Notes: generated by a model not told the origin, from the letters alone. DNA of 64,000 nt from Phytoseiulus persimilis (GCA_037576195.1 CM075103.1:8990001-9054000), one strand, 5' to 3'. Positions 13,652-27,043 are shown, counted from the stretch's first letter. Program-made: numbers and translations.

Positions 13652-16600
13652 ATGCCAGTGACAGTCAAAACGAAGCGGTCGGGCAGGCTAAGTCGGGGCG
13701 CAAAAAGGAGCCGTCGCAAGAGGACGACAACTTTCGATCCTATCAACGCTCTGAACCAATCATTCATCAATGTGGGGATCGCATCGCTTTCGAAGGGAAC
13801 CTATTTCGTACCGAAGAAAGCTCTAGCCTTTGCCGATTTTTCACGGCACTGCAAACTGCTGCACAAGAACAAACACCTCCTGCGGACGGAGTTCATGGTG
13901 AGTTCCTTTCCCGGATTATGAATATCGCTTTTGTTCCACCAAGCTAGTATCGCAAGCCTCTCTTGACCTCTATCTCGAAAACTCGAACCCCAATTCCAGT
14001 TGGCAACCAAAGCCGATGTCCACTCTCAGCGGCACGCCAATAAACCGGCGAATGATCTTAAGAATAGTTACAAGAAATTACTGCCATGTAAGTGTTTTCG
14101 AAATCCTCGGAGTCGGGTTCCAAAGTTGGCTACGCGTGGGGATAGACCCGAAGCTTTTGGAGCTTTTGGATTGTAGCACTCCCGCGGGGCTTAGAGCGTG
14201 TCTGCATGAAGCTTCCTGGCGAAGCGACAACTGGGGCGAGTCTCTGACGTCTCCATTTCCTTAATCCGCTCGACCGTCAACCCGTTCACCCGTCGAATCC
14301 TTTGTTCCTCAGTGGGATAGTTTGTGAGGATCCGAGTCCTTCGAAGACTCACGCGCAGGGACCCGAATTAGAAGCACACAACGTGTCTCGAACCCTACTC
14401 CCCGACCTCCTCTCTCCTATTTTGCGTAGAAATTGACTACTTGTCGACTACTTGAGAGATGAGGAAGCTCAACTCACGCCGCGTAGTAGTTCTGCGTCGG
14501 TGAGAACTCGGAGACATATTTTGAGCGGATGCTGATTAGTTGCAAGATGGCGTCTCTGGGACCGAACCAATTTGCACGCGTCATTTGGACCGCTCGGCCA
14601 TCTTTTGATCGAATGTAGGTTTGTCCGAACGAGTTTTTTTTACCTTCTAGACGACTACAATAGGGTTGTGTTGTCCACTTTCGATGATCAGGAGGACTCG
14701 GATTACATCAACGCAACATACATCGACGTGAGTTTCAATATTTCTGAGTCGCGGCGGGACGAACATCTACCGCGAGCCGAGCGCCCGGAGCTCACTCTGG
14801 AGTGTATAATCAAACGCAATTCGAACCCGCTGGGACTCACAAACCATCTCTTCCGTTCACAGAGCCTTCTTCGACCAAACGCATACATTGCTGCCCAGGG
14901 TGAGTTTTAGGTATCGCGACCTTGAGAGGAAGACAGACGAAGGTTTGGGCACTCAGATATCGGAATGGTTTCTGCTCCGAGATCCAAACGGAACATCACA
15001 CTGGGAAAGGATCGCGTTCCGAGAACATTGTTTACCGGAGCACAAGCGCTATCTTGGTTCGTTGCGAAAATCCTCCATTCGGTACCCGAGAACAAGGACT
15101 CGGAGGAACAGAACGATTCTCGAATGGCAACAGAATTGCTTCAGATGAGCGGGAGGATTGCCGCGATCAAATAGAGCCACCGTTCCCTTGGACCGAGTTG
15201 TGGTTTCGAGGCAGGATCGTTAACGGTCGGTGGAAATTCCCCCGACCGTGGACACAAGGCTTCTCCTCTCATGTCGATGGGAGTTCGACCTGGAAATCAA
15301 ACAAGCTGCGACCGGGACCTCTGCTCCGCACTCTACTGACGATACACTGGGAAATATCGGACTCGGAGGCTCAGCTATTTCGCTTCCGTCGGAACCGGGG
15401 AGAACCGTAACGAACGGAAACCCTTCGTGTGGCGTCTGACCACGCGGCGATTGCCGAGAGAGAAAAATGACTTCTGCGTGAAGACGCTCCTCCAGCACAT
15501 TCCAGGGAACGGCTCGATTCGGTAGCCAATGATCGGAACTTGAAGCTTTATTCTCGAATTGAAAACCTGCCTAACTTCAGCGTTTTGATTCTTTTGCCTC
15601 GAAGGACCCAACGACGAAACTGTAGCTGACTTCTGGCGGATGATCTGGGAGAGCAAAGCCTGCGTGGTGGTGATGCTGACTCGGGTGTTTGACTTCGTCC
15701 GGGTCATGTGCACCCAGTACTGGCCCACAGAAAATCGTAGGGTAGTCGAACACGGTAACATCACGATCACTCTCATACGGGAAGACACGTTAGCCAACTT
15801 CACACTGAGAGCTCTCTTAGTGAAGCAGGTAGGAGGACATCGAGGTCGGAAGCCCTGGCTTCCGTTGCTCCCGCGGAATAGGCCTGCGCAGACTGTTAAA
15901 ACCGGTTTCTCCTCTCCAGGGAACCGAACAGCGGCAAATTCACCAATTCCACTTCACCAACTGGCCGATCCACACGCAACCGTTCTCGAACGCGTTGCTG
16001 GATTTCCGCCGCAGAGTCAAGGCCGTGTGTCAGCAGTATAACTCATCAGCCCCTCTCATCGTACACTGCAGTGATGGCTGCGGCAGAACCGGTACTTACC
16101 TGGCCATCGACGCGAACCTGGAGCTCGCCGAGGAAGAAGCCGTCTACGACGTGTTGGCCTACCTGAGGTTGTTACGATCCGCTCGCAAAGGCATGGTCGA
16201 ATCAATGGTGAGCGGGAGCGCGTTGATTTCATACGAAGTGGAAGCTCCAGCTCGAACAGCCCGGGAAAAACTTGTTTTGAGTCCGCCATCGTGGCGCGCG
16301 CCCGAGGAGCCTCGGCCCTTTTCCAAGCTGCCGCTATCTCCCAAATGGATCGCTCCGTGAAAACGTGCTGTCAAGCAACACGGCTCGTGCTATCGTCCTG
16401 GATCAGGGAACGCGGGGAGAATATGGAAAGACCCGGTTTGTCGGAGCATACTGCGGATTGATTCGATGCGGTGCGGAACGCCGGGAGGTTGTGACCCGGC
16501 GGCGCTGGCGGAGCAGTCTCCAACAACGACTGAAGATGTTGATGACAGCCGAAGCAAAACGTCGAGATGGATTGTGCGCAATGTCGAGGGAGAGTGAATC

Positions 16601-19600
16601 GTTCCTCGATCTCGAGCGAGGAACGAATCGTTCATTTCCATCGAACAGCGATTTCCAGCATCTTCTCTCTGTCAGACTGAATTTTGTTCCTTTTTTGTCC
16701 CCGTTCCACGACAGGTCCTCAGAGACTTGCGAATTTCTGAGACCCGGTCGGAGGCTCGAATCCCGCGTCGGGGGGAGTTTGTTGCGCGCTTGCTTGCTTT
16801 CTCGGTTTCTATAACTTAGCGGCTCCAACGATCCCGGAAGGACATCAAGGACAAAACCTTCGAGGAATTGTTGTGTGGGGGCGATGTGTTTCCGCGGGAG
16901 TCGCTGCTACGGCTCGCCGGTGGCGCGCAGGCCTCCCGAGGAAAATGGATTACAGTTTGTGAAAAGAGCCCGAATCCAACGGTCATTAAGAAAGAATGTG
17001 CTGGCTTCGCGTTCCGATAGAGCCTCAAGGGACCATTTCCTCGCATTCGGTTATCTCCGACGCCTCGCCGTTCAAATGAGCGAGCGGCCGAGATCCTTCC
17101 CCCGCCCGATTACTCCTTTCTCCGACGCGCAGTCAGTCTTTTGCTCGTGATTGTTATGCTCATTCGAGTTCCTCTCCTTGTTTAAACACCACCGGAGCTG
17201 GAAAGGTTCGAGACTCGGACGAACATGGGGCGAAAGTAGCTGAGCTCAATCCTCTTGTCAAACACTGGCTCGTTCCCAGCGTTTCCGGGTGTTCTTTGTA
17301 CACGCGTAACTCCGTTCCCGTTTCGGGCCTCCCGCCTCGAAAGTGACTCAGCCGGTCCCTCCCGTCGTCCTGCTTCTTTGTAGCAGTTACGATCTCCGAG
17401 ACGCTGCATCGGAGTCGGAGAAGTCACTGAACCAACTAGTCGAGCAGTTTGGAAACAGCTGAACGAGTTTATGCAATATCTCCAGCAGATGGGGCCAGCT
17501 GTTCTGAAACGATGATTCCTCTCTCCACAGGAACAGTATTTGTACATCTACGACACGTTAGACGAAGCTTTGATGTGCGGCAAGACCTGGTTCAGTGTCA
17601 CTGAGATAGCCCACAAGTTCAAACAGAAGTCGCAGAAAAACCCCATCACTAGAGTCAACGAATACCAGAGGGAATACACTGTAAGTAGAAGACCCCTCGA
17701 ATTCGGTGGAAGTCTCCGCACTCTGAGAAGACCCGTGAACCCGGTTCTCGAACTTAGCTATGTTCTCCGCAGAAAATCTGTAAAATGAGCACACGGCTCT
17801 CCATCGGTGACTGCGCTGGAGGGCACAGACCCGAGAACAGAGAGAAGAACCGCGATATTACCACAGTTCCGCGTGAGTAACGGACGTGTTCTTGAAAAAT
17901 TCGATAAAAAAGAAGACCAGGGTGTGGATTTCGTCGAACCCATGGAGTTCCGGAATTATCTTCCCACCGCTCGCGACCAGAGTTGAATTCAGGTGAACTA
18001 AAGTCTGAATCGGTTGATTTTCCAGCGGACAACTTCCGGCCCTACCTAACGACTTTTCAAAGCAACGATAATACTGACTACATCAACTCGGTATTCGTAG
18101 ACGTGAGTGATCCGCCGCTCTTCCAGCTTCGCATGCATGCTTTCCAAGAAATCCATCCATGGAATACCTCTGATTCGGATCGCCCAAGGTTTCCTCGTTC
18201 TTGGTGGGAGTTCGATCAGTGTTTTCGTGGATGGAGAAATTGTTGTCAGAAGTGACAGCTGGCGCCGGAGTGGCGTGGGGGCCCTGCTCGGATGAGAGCT
18301 GCGTGATCCCGATTCCGCCAGCCAACTGCGTGGAGGGAGATTCGCAAACGCAGTTCGTAATCATTAACCATCGTACTGTTCGGTTCGAAGGGCTACACCC
18401 GCTCAAAGGAATACATCGTGACAGAATGGCCTCTTCAGAGCACCGCGCAAGACGTCTGGTCTCTAATTTATGATCATGGCTGTAACGCCGTGGTGATCCT
18501 GTGCGATCCACCACCATCTCACGTGAGTGGCGAGGAGTGATCCTCCATTGTCCTCGATTGTCCCCGCTGTTCAACATCGTGTCGACCCACTTCCCCAGCG
18601 TATAGAACGAGTAGCGAGCGAGTTATCTCGATTGCAAGCTTCTTTCCTGCCCAAACCTCGTGAAGGCAGCGAGGTGGAGGCATCCTCTTCGGCCATAGTT
18701 CAATTTTAATGATGAAGAGCTCGTTTCTCTTGATGGAAGTAACCCGCCGACTTCCGTTCCGGCCGACGGCGCGTTCATTGTTCTCACGCATAGGATAATC
18801 TGTCATCTCTGGAAAAGCCCAAGCTTCAACGGGCAATGTTTTTCGTTGTGTTCGCAGACTTTCCCCGCCTTCTGGCCTACGGAACGGGATAAGCGAATGA
18901 AGTACGGACCCGTGTTCACTGTTGACGTGGTGTCCTATTCGCATTATCAGAAAATAAAGTCATGGATCTTCCGTATCAACAAGAAGGTGAGAACTCGCCG
19001 AGAACTCGGCGAAAGAAAACGAAGCGTTCGCCCCCCGTCGTAATGAGGGAGGCTCCGAGCGAATTCGCAGCGAGGAGGATTCTCTCGAGTCAGAGAGCTC
19101 TCGTCGCCTCGCTCCGCTGAGTTTCGAGTTAGAATCGGTATTTGAGCCGAGTGATTCCGTTCCCATGGACTCCGCACTCGAGCAAAGTCTGCGAGAAGCG
19201 AATTCACCGAGATTCTCGTTCCAGGTCGTCTCCCTTACCGAATTGATGGCAGGAGTCAAAGCTGAACCGAAAACCACGCAGTTTTTCCAGATCACATGTT
19301 GGCCGGATGGTCACAGAGTTCCCACGTCCACAAACACCTTGGTCGAAATGATGAACATGGTAGAACGCTGGAGACAGAGAACCACCTATGGTCCAGTTCT
19401 CGTAATTTCCCAGAATGGTGAGTTCGGGCCCGCCAGAGATGGAAGTCCCCTCAGAAACCCCGATCGGAGTCGTCGACTGGGGAGAAGCGAGCTGGGCTGC
19501 GTCACGGGAAACCAGTTTCGGAGCTCAACGAAGTGATGCATGAACAGGCGTTGCTGCGCGTCGGGAGCTCGAGCCTCTCATTGTTTTACAAGCACGAAAA

Positions 19601-20007
19601 AATTCCAGGCAAGAGCCGTGCAGGGGTATACTGCGCCGCGAACGTCGCTATAGAACAGGTGATCGAGCACGGAGAGATCGATGTCTTTCAAGCAGTTCGC
19701 ACCGTGCGTCGACACAGGGTGCAACTGGTGGAAAACATGGTGAGTCTCGCAACTTTTCCGCGTCAGATACCGGTCATGCTCCTCCGTCGTAATTCCACGA
19801 CGACTCTAACGGCTTCCCCTGCGTCGTCTCTCCTCCGTTCCGTTGCAGACCGAATACAAGTATTGCTATGATTTGGTACAGCATTATGTTGTACACTACC
19901 TGAACAAGGATAGCGTACGACCAGCGGTTATAGCCTCCGGCTCGGCAGAGGAAGAGGACCAGCCGGGCACTACGAGACAGTTCACACTTCAAGTACCAAA
20001 AATTTAG
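13652..20007 (+). CDS. Receptor-type tyrosine phosphatase, cytoplasmic tandem PTP domains (5' end missing)
   Basis: Fourteen exons: 13652-13891, 14000-14087, 14651-14727, 14863-14899, 15605-15828, 15920-16207, 17531-17680, 17773-17872, 18026-18102, 18391-18522, 18858-18986, 19225-19417, 19609-19739, 19849-20007 (TAG). They sum to 675 codons and all phases agree. Domain 1 shows NKPANDLKNSYKKLLPYD, DYINATYID, AYIAAQGP, DFWRMIWES and the signature HCSDGCGRTG (Cys about residue 272). Domain 2 shows DYINSVFVD, a complete CWPDGHRVP loop, and a signature degraded to SQNGKSRAG. Domain 1 keeps Cys and Arg of the CX5R loop, but its WPD loop reads WPI and HCSAG reads HCSDG; domain 2 has Ser where the Cys should be. 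Both may therefore be inactive or nearly so. The first exon start (acceptor at 13650-13651) is the least certain boundary. No signal peptide, extracellular repeats or membrane helix were found. The subfamily is unresolved: the domain 2 tail (GVYCAAN...HYLNKD) does not match Ptp99A, LAR or PTPRA as I know them. Confidence 0.85.
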
Positions 20008-23000
20008 TTGGCTCCGATCTCCAGCTGAGGTTTCGATGATTTTGGGTTCATCAATGTGCGTTGTTACATCCCGGGAGCAACAGTCGGCTCCAACATCAGC
20101 GGCGTTTGCGGCAGCAATCGTTCCGCGACGAATGACTGACGACGTGATCTGCGAGGACAAGGCCCGACTTGCGATTCGAGTTTTTGTCGCAACTTCGGCC
20201 GGGTGTGACCCTGCGCGAGAAATGTTGCGAACCGTTGCCAGGAAGAAATGCATCGAAGTGTCGTCACACCTTCTCTGAGATCAATCAACAAGTCATCCGT
20301 AACTGGGACCACCACGAGACTACTTTTTCGCTTCGAAGGCTCCGCAGAACCTGCGATCGTTTCTTGTTGGAATTATCCCGCTTCTTGATCGCTGCTTGTT
20401 AGGTTTGACTCGATACGAGTTCCCCGCTTGCCGGACGGAAAAGGATCCTCGAATGCCGCGGACCTTATCTCGTCTATTTTTGATAACCTCCAACGGCTGA
20501 CGGAGCATGCAGTGCGCGGGAGCGAGCAAACGAAAGGGATCGAGGGGGTTTCAGAGGAACGAGCCCCATCAGAAGGGAGTCCGTTCTCGTCGGCTCCGCT
20601 CCCTCCAGGAGCGCGAGGTTTCCGGTCCGAGCGGCCGAAAACCCGCTCGTCCGCCCGTCGTTCACACGTCAGCATCCGCCAGCTCGAAAGCATATCAGGG
20701 GCCTATTCGAAGCCGCAACAGAACAACTTTCCTGTCGATAATGTCGTACCAAAATGAAGAGAAGGAATGGCTCCCCGGGAGAAGGGAGCCCCAGGTCCAC
20801 AAAAGTTCGAACGGTCTCTCCACCTTTGCCGGTCAAACGCGAAAGTTTTGATTCCTCCACCGAAGTTCGCAGAAAACTCCGGCCGGATGATACCAGAGCG
20901 GCGTTCCATCATTCACTCGCACCGGCCACAACTGTCGAAGATAGAGTCCGATCGAAAACCCCGAACATGACACGGGCTGTTCGCAGCGGCAGCCATATGA
21001 ACAATTGAGATCTTCCTCTAGATTGCCGGGCGTCGAGCCGGACGATGGTGATATAAGTACGTACTTTCGGAGAGATAAACTGTTTGCCGGAAACGTGCGT
21101 AAAGCAGAATAACACGTGAACAGACAGATGTCGAATTCCCAACGATGAATGAAAATGGTTCGAGCGTTGTTGTATAGATCGTGGAAACCTTTGAATCCCC
21201 GCGATAAGCTCCCCTTTGCCTCCCCTGGGTTCCGAGCCTGCGCCTCTGGCCAGGGCCTCAGCTGTACACGGAACAAACATCGGTAACAACATCAACACAG
21301 CGACTCAGAGGATTGAGTTTCGAATAAGGCGAAAGAGATGGAATCTCTGTTCACCAGGAAGCGTTTTTACGTAGCTCCGTATAAGAACGGACCCATGTTG
21401 TACTACTAGCAGCCAAATCCCGTGTCGGCTGACTGACCAAGTAACCGACCACGTAGTTGTCGTCGTCGTCGCCACATCGATGATGCTGTAGGCGACGGCA
21501 GCGGCGACTCCTACAACTTGAGTGTTTAGAAGTAGAGAGAATATTTGCGCACTTTCCCAAAGACTGTTCGAGTCGAGCCACGGAACGATCGATGGATCGA
21601 TCGACTGGCATCATCGGCTCGAACAGCCTCACGAACACCAAGTTGTGCACTATGTACAAGCTGAGATGGAGAAATACCACTATTTATGTAATTTTCTATC
21701 ACCACTTGCATGCATGAACGGTTAAATCGTTCGTACTGATTACGACATGGCGACACCGATCCGAATTTCTTGGTATTTCCAAAATTTTTAGATAGTGCTC
21801 ATCGCCTCGAATCTCCTTCAAAATTACCGTCCAGCAAAACGAGTCTCGTGCCGACACCTCCCGTGCAAGATTCACACATCGGGTCAACATGATGAGGAAA
21901 GGGAAATTATACTTAGCCTACTTTGTGTACACAAGCAAGTTTGGAATATCCAATAAAATATGAGCCGGTCATATTCAACAGGATCGTATTCTATCAGTGG
22001 TGTGGGCGGGTGGGGTAGGGGGGGGGGGGACACGGCATGGGGCCATGGTCCCCGTGGGAATTTCGTCCCTTCCATGGGGGATTTATCGTGGAGATCATCA
22101 TCGTCAGCATCCGTTCTCCTCTCCTCAGGAGGTGCTTGTCCTCTGGAAAACCTCCATACATGCCTTACGGCCGCTGACTGATAGAACAGCGAACTTTCAG
22201 TTCCATTGCGAACAGTTTCGCAGTGCCTGTCATGAATTGTCACGGATCAGCAGCGGCCTCACTTCAATCAGGTTCGAGGATTTCGAATGATCCATCCGTG
22301 TCCGATACTCAACGAGTACTTTGGAAGTTCGTGTTAGGAGGCCACCGCCATCTTCCGGTGGAACTCGACTCCAAACAGCTCTATGAAATCAGGCGATGGT
22401 GCTGCTGAGAGATGATCGCGAAATACCCACGAACGTCTCCTACGCGGACTCCTCGCTATCATCGAGTTTCTCTGAGCGGATCCGGGAGATGAGATTGTGG
22501 TCGGTTTGACGTCAGAATGGCAAGCTATTCGGAAGAGGGTTCTTTCGAAATCAGGACCGCTCCTCTCCGACAACTGCCGCTTCCGGCGACGGTGAATTAT
22601 GGAAGAAGCTTCACGAGACAATCTCTCGAATTCGGGATCAGTTTAACTCGGAATCCAGGGGAAGCCACGAGAGCCGTTGGATGTGCCCGAGGGACTGCCG
22701 GAGTGTCCGCAAAGCCGATCAGGACGTCGGTGGTGCATTTTTATCCTATTCACTCGGCTGATTAGTGTGAATGTTCGTAACTAGAGGGGAGCCCGCCGAC
22801 GGGGGTTCGCCATTAACACTGATGCTGGCGGCAGCAGGAACACGAGAATGTTTTGTTGGAACAGAATGCAAGGGCTGGTATTGAGTCATTCTCAGAAGAA
22901 GCATTCCGGAAGCGCATTGTGAACGACGCTCATTGTCCAGCCGACACAGGCCAGAAATTCGCCGGGCGGACTATGACAACGATCGTTGCGGGTTGGTCCC

Positions 23001-23310
23001 GAGAAAAAGTCCATCAATGAAAAAAGTCCCAGACTTACCTCGGAGCTTCACCTCGCCCGGGGCTGATATGCGATTACGTATCTTATCCGTCTCCCAGTTC
23101 GAGCTCGCCCACATCGGTCGATCGACAATCGGAAACGGAAGAGCCTCGACCATCCCGAGCCCCGTGAACCGACAGTTCTCGAAGCATCCGAGAGAGGTGA
23201 GCTATGTTTGGAGTTCGGAAATTAGCTTCCATCGACCTCACTGTTTTCTTCTCATCCAACGCAGCATGATCGTGAAACGGAGTCGCCGCGGGGCGTTCAT
23301 GTTCGTCATG

Positions 23311-23629
23311 CTAGACATGTATTCCCGTATTACGGCGTTACGGGAAATTTATCCCGTAATTCCGTAATACGGAAAATGATCCCGCCCAGATTCACACCCC
23401 AGATGTCCTTGATGAAGCGATATTGATTCTGTTTCCCATGGCGAGCCGTGATCACCGGATACCGGATGACCGAATATCCAAGCAGAGTTATTGGAAATGA
23501 TTCGTGCATGGAACCTCATCTATGTTTCATGTGATTTTTTTCCCGTAATTCCGTATTACGAGGTTCATTTTCCGTAACGCCGTAATACGACGAAATTTCG
23601 TAGTCCCTAATACGGGAATACATGTCTAG
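23311..23629. mobile_element. Foldback/MITE-like element with CTAGACATGTATTCCCGTATTA ends
   Basis: The two ends are near-perfect inverted repeats beginning CTAGACATGTATTCCCGTAT on the left (23311 on) and its reverse complement on the right (ending 23629). Inside each arm are further short palindromes of the type CCCGTAATTCCGTAATACGG. Length is 319 bases and there is no coding capacity. If the duplication is TA, the element proper begins at GACATG. A small non-autonomous DNA transposon is the simplest reading. The superfamily cannot be told from the ends. Confidence 0.75.
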
Positions 23630-26600
23630 TCGTGCCCGCCCAGAACTTGGAGTTCTTGCCGAGTGTGAATTCCTTGTTCCGCACCGAGCTCGACCTCCAG
23701 TATGATCATACCACCCTACCGAGATATTCGGAGGTTGTAGATGACATTTCGAGGCCGCTCCTGGGAGATCCTGCATGCACGAGACTTCTTGGACGATAAG
23801 CTCTTCCAGAGCTTATTCTGAATCGCTGGAGTCCCGTCCCGCCAACTCCCACATGATGGAATCGTTGTAATCAAGCAGCGGATGAAATGATAGTCTGCTA
23901 ACTGAATCAGCACTTGACTTCGAAGAACATGTATCGGATGTCCGCTCGCTTTTTTCATCCTGAGGGCTTGATATGAATGGTTGGCGATGACCCATGTTCA
24001 GTTGGCGCCAAGACTTCCATTTACTCACAGAGCACAACGTACTTCGGATTTGTCGGTCTCCGCATGGTCTCGGGACGAACTTCTGGCCTCGACAGGAATT
24101 CGCGACACAGCGGCACGTTCGATGGTAGGAGTCGAACGTCGGGCCGCCTACCAGGCATTGAAGGTTTCATAATCTCACGAGCCGGATGCACATCGAGCCC
24201 ATGCTCCGAGTTACGAAAGACAACGCTCAGTCCGGCACGGATAAGAAGCTAGCGGAGACTTACAAGTTTCGAGCGCTCAGAGTTCGCGAACATACTCCTC
24301 CCACAGATGCAGGCACTGAAGGTCAAAGATCGGGATTTTTCGTGCGCTTCGTCCCAATATGTAGATTCGCATGCGGGGAGCCATCAGAGGGACCGGAGAT
24401 TGCCAAGATGGAACTTGCGCTGTCGGGTGTTACGACTCGAGGGAAGCTCAGCAGGAATCTGCCTCCTTGCCTTACGAACCAAACGGCGCTGCGGGGGAGA
24501 CTGGAATTCGTCAGCCTCATGAGTTCGACTCAACAGCTAACGTTTCTCTCTTCGATCCGTGTTCCCCGGCTTCGAGCTGAAGTTCTTTCGCTCCGACGAA
24601 ACACATCGAAGCCCCGACTGGGAACTCGATCCGATCGAGAGCCCTGATTTTGAATATCCAGAGAGAGCCCAGTCCAGGAATCTCCGAATCCTCAAGCGCA
24701 CAATGAGGACTCTATCGCTGCAGTGTTCGTCTCGATTCTTTACTCCCCCAGCCCCTCCCGTTCTCAATCTCTCAACTTTGTGGAAAAGAACGGAGCAAAA
24801 CGGTCCAGATTTTCCAGAGTGAAGATCCTGACCGAGCCGGACCGGTTGACGTGAAGGATACGTCAAACCGAGCAGACGTTGTCGTGTTCGGCGAAAAGTC
24901 CGCCGATTTTTCTCCCCGAAGAGCTGGCTTCGAGGGCCGAACCCGTCTCTGATTGTTCTTCCCAGTCCAGGGAACGAGACCGTCCGCCCTCCTTGATGAA
25001 ATTGTGGCAAGGATATATCCCACCTGGGGAATCTTTTATTCCATTCAATTTTCCCTCCTCTCTCACGGCGAGGTGAGCTCTCGTTCCCTGAGGTCTCGAT
25101 CCGACAGGGACGCGATGCTCGGCGAACACCGACTCCCCGATTCTCTTGGTGGAATCGGGAACGAACGTGATCCCGAACAAACGTTTTCCCGCGGAGAATT
25201 CTTCCGGAATTTCGATCGAGCTGCAGGGTCAACGATTACGGCCTCGAGCGATCGTCGCTCACCTCGTTCTGTTTCATGCGTCGACCTGGCTGTCGTCAGG
25301 AGTTGACTCGTGCGGAAAGGAGCGGCAACGGTTGACATCACGGGCGACGCGAGTATTCATTGCAGCTCCGAATTGCGGAGGAGTCTCCTGGACCCATCCG
25401 GTGATTGAAGTCTTGCGTCCGTCTCACGGCGAAGGAGAAACGCATGACGTCATCTAGGTCGGACAGCGGGAAAAGAATCCGCCGTACCTTGCGCAATGGA
25501 CTCCTCCCTCCGGATGGGGGATGTTGTATTATCGTGACGTGCGGGGTGTTCAGGAGTGGAGTACCATCGGGAGCATGTCTCCGAAAGGAGTTCAGGATCA
25601 GCCGGGTGCCGACGGGAGCGGCATTCACCACTGGGGCAGTGGAACTCATCAACTCTGTCATGGTCGTATCATGGAGAAACAAACTCTGCTCGAGAGCAGA
25701 GAACAGGAAAACGTTAGTTTTCCTGTTCGAGGAACAACAACGTTGAGTGAGTTCTTTGTTGGGACGTGAAGAGATTGCTGAAGTCGAGTGGCTGTGCCGC
25801 CCCGTACAATTAGATGGCCGCTTCAAGGGTAGGAGCGCCGATCGGGCCTGGCACTTGGGCACGTCCGAGGAGACATGAGATGGCCTATGGGGGGGGGGGG
25901 CGAATTCATCACCCGCCTCTCGACTTCAGGTGAGTTTGAGGGGCGGAGGGAACAACAAAGACATGTGGCTAGCCTGAGGGTCAGGTTTGCTGTCTGGCAT
26001 CCGCGAAGGGCTGGAAACGCTACGATCCCGGACAGGTCGACGGCGAGGAGGGCAAGGGGAGGGGGCGGATCGCTTCCACTGCACTAGCATCGCGCGGAAA
26101 ATATCAACTGAGAACACTCGGCTTGGTGATAGTTACATGTCTGTGAGATTCTGAACTTCTCACTCCGAGATTCAAGAAGTTCCTTCCTTCAGATCTAACG
26201 AGCTGATGCGCCTCGATCACTTATGTGGCATGGATCCTCCACTGAGGGGCCCGTTTGCTGTCCTGCTCTCGAAGTTAAACAATGGTCCTTGATCACTACC
26301 CCGCTTGATACCGTCACGACCAGAGGACTTCGCCTGGAAACTGCTGCTCCAAACGCCTTGCATAGAACTTGTGGACCTTCAGTGACGAATCATCACTGAT
26401 GATTGGTCACTCGCTCAGCCCCGGGACCCAGCTCACTCGGTGCATCCTCGAGAACAATCAATAGTTGTTTCGACGATTCGTTGAAAATAAACCTCGTATC
26501 TTTTTTTTTGTGTAGGGCAACCCACGGAGGGGAAACCCTACGATTCACAAAAAGGAAAGCAGAATATGGGAAAGCTGTAGGGAATACTAATGCTTTCACG

Positions 26601-26977
26601 CACGACTCAGAAGAATGTGAAATTCAGATGGAGCGTGGGGCTCATATAAATAATACTCACATCTCCGATCGACAGAATAGACAGAGGTCGGCGACCTTGC
26701 ATTCGAAGGAAGAGCGCTCAAGAGAGGAGGACAGGGGGTCTCATCACCGAGGAGAGGAAAATAACGCTTCCGTATGGAATCGAGGATGGAAATTGATGGA
26801 GGAGCGGCGCTTTCCCAGCTAGCGAGCGGTACTCGACGGTGGGATCCATCCCCTCTCATTGAGCGACAGAAGATGAGGAGGGGGGGGACGCTTGGCGCGA
26901 AAAAGGAAACCCAGCTTTTTAGAAGCTGATTTAGCCATGGTTGCGATGTTCAACCTGTATTATCTGATCTTGATATA

Positions 26978-27043
26978 CAGTTCAGCGCCGACTATTTCAA
27001 GCGTTCTCTGCATCGATCAGCTCAAATAATCGAGGGTGAACTG
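26978..27043. mobile_element. 66-bp minimal pogo/Tigger-like MITE
   Basis: Starts CAGTTCAGCGCCGACTATTT and ends with AAATAATCGAGGGTGAACTG, flanked on both sides by TA (26976-26977 and 27044-27045). The ends are diverged relatives of those of the 340-bp element at 36875-37214 (CAGTACAACCTCGATTATTT). Only about 20 bases separate the two terminal repeats, so it is almost nothing but ends. It probably arose by internal deletion of a larger element of the same family. Confidence 0.65.

Noticed and set aside
13652-20007. Naming the phosphatase Ptp99A or PTPRG
   Set aside because: Domain 1 has PTPRG-like WPTEN wording, but the domain 2 tail differs clearly from what I know of Ptp99A and PTPRG; left unnamed.
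24537-25232. 231-codon minus-strand open frame
   Set aside because: Arg/Gly/Ser-rich, no recognisable domain, and several plus-strand frames are open over the same span.
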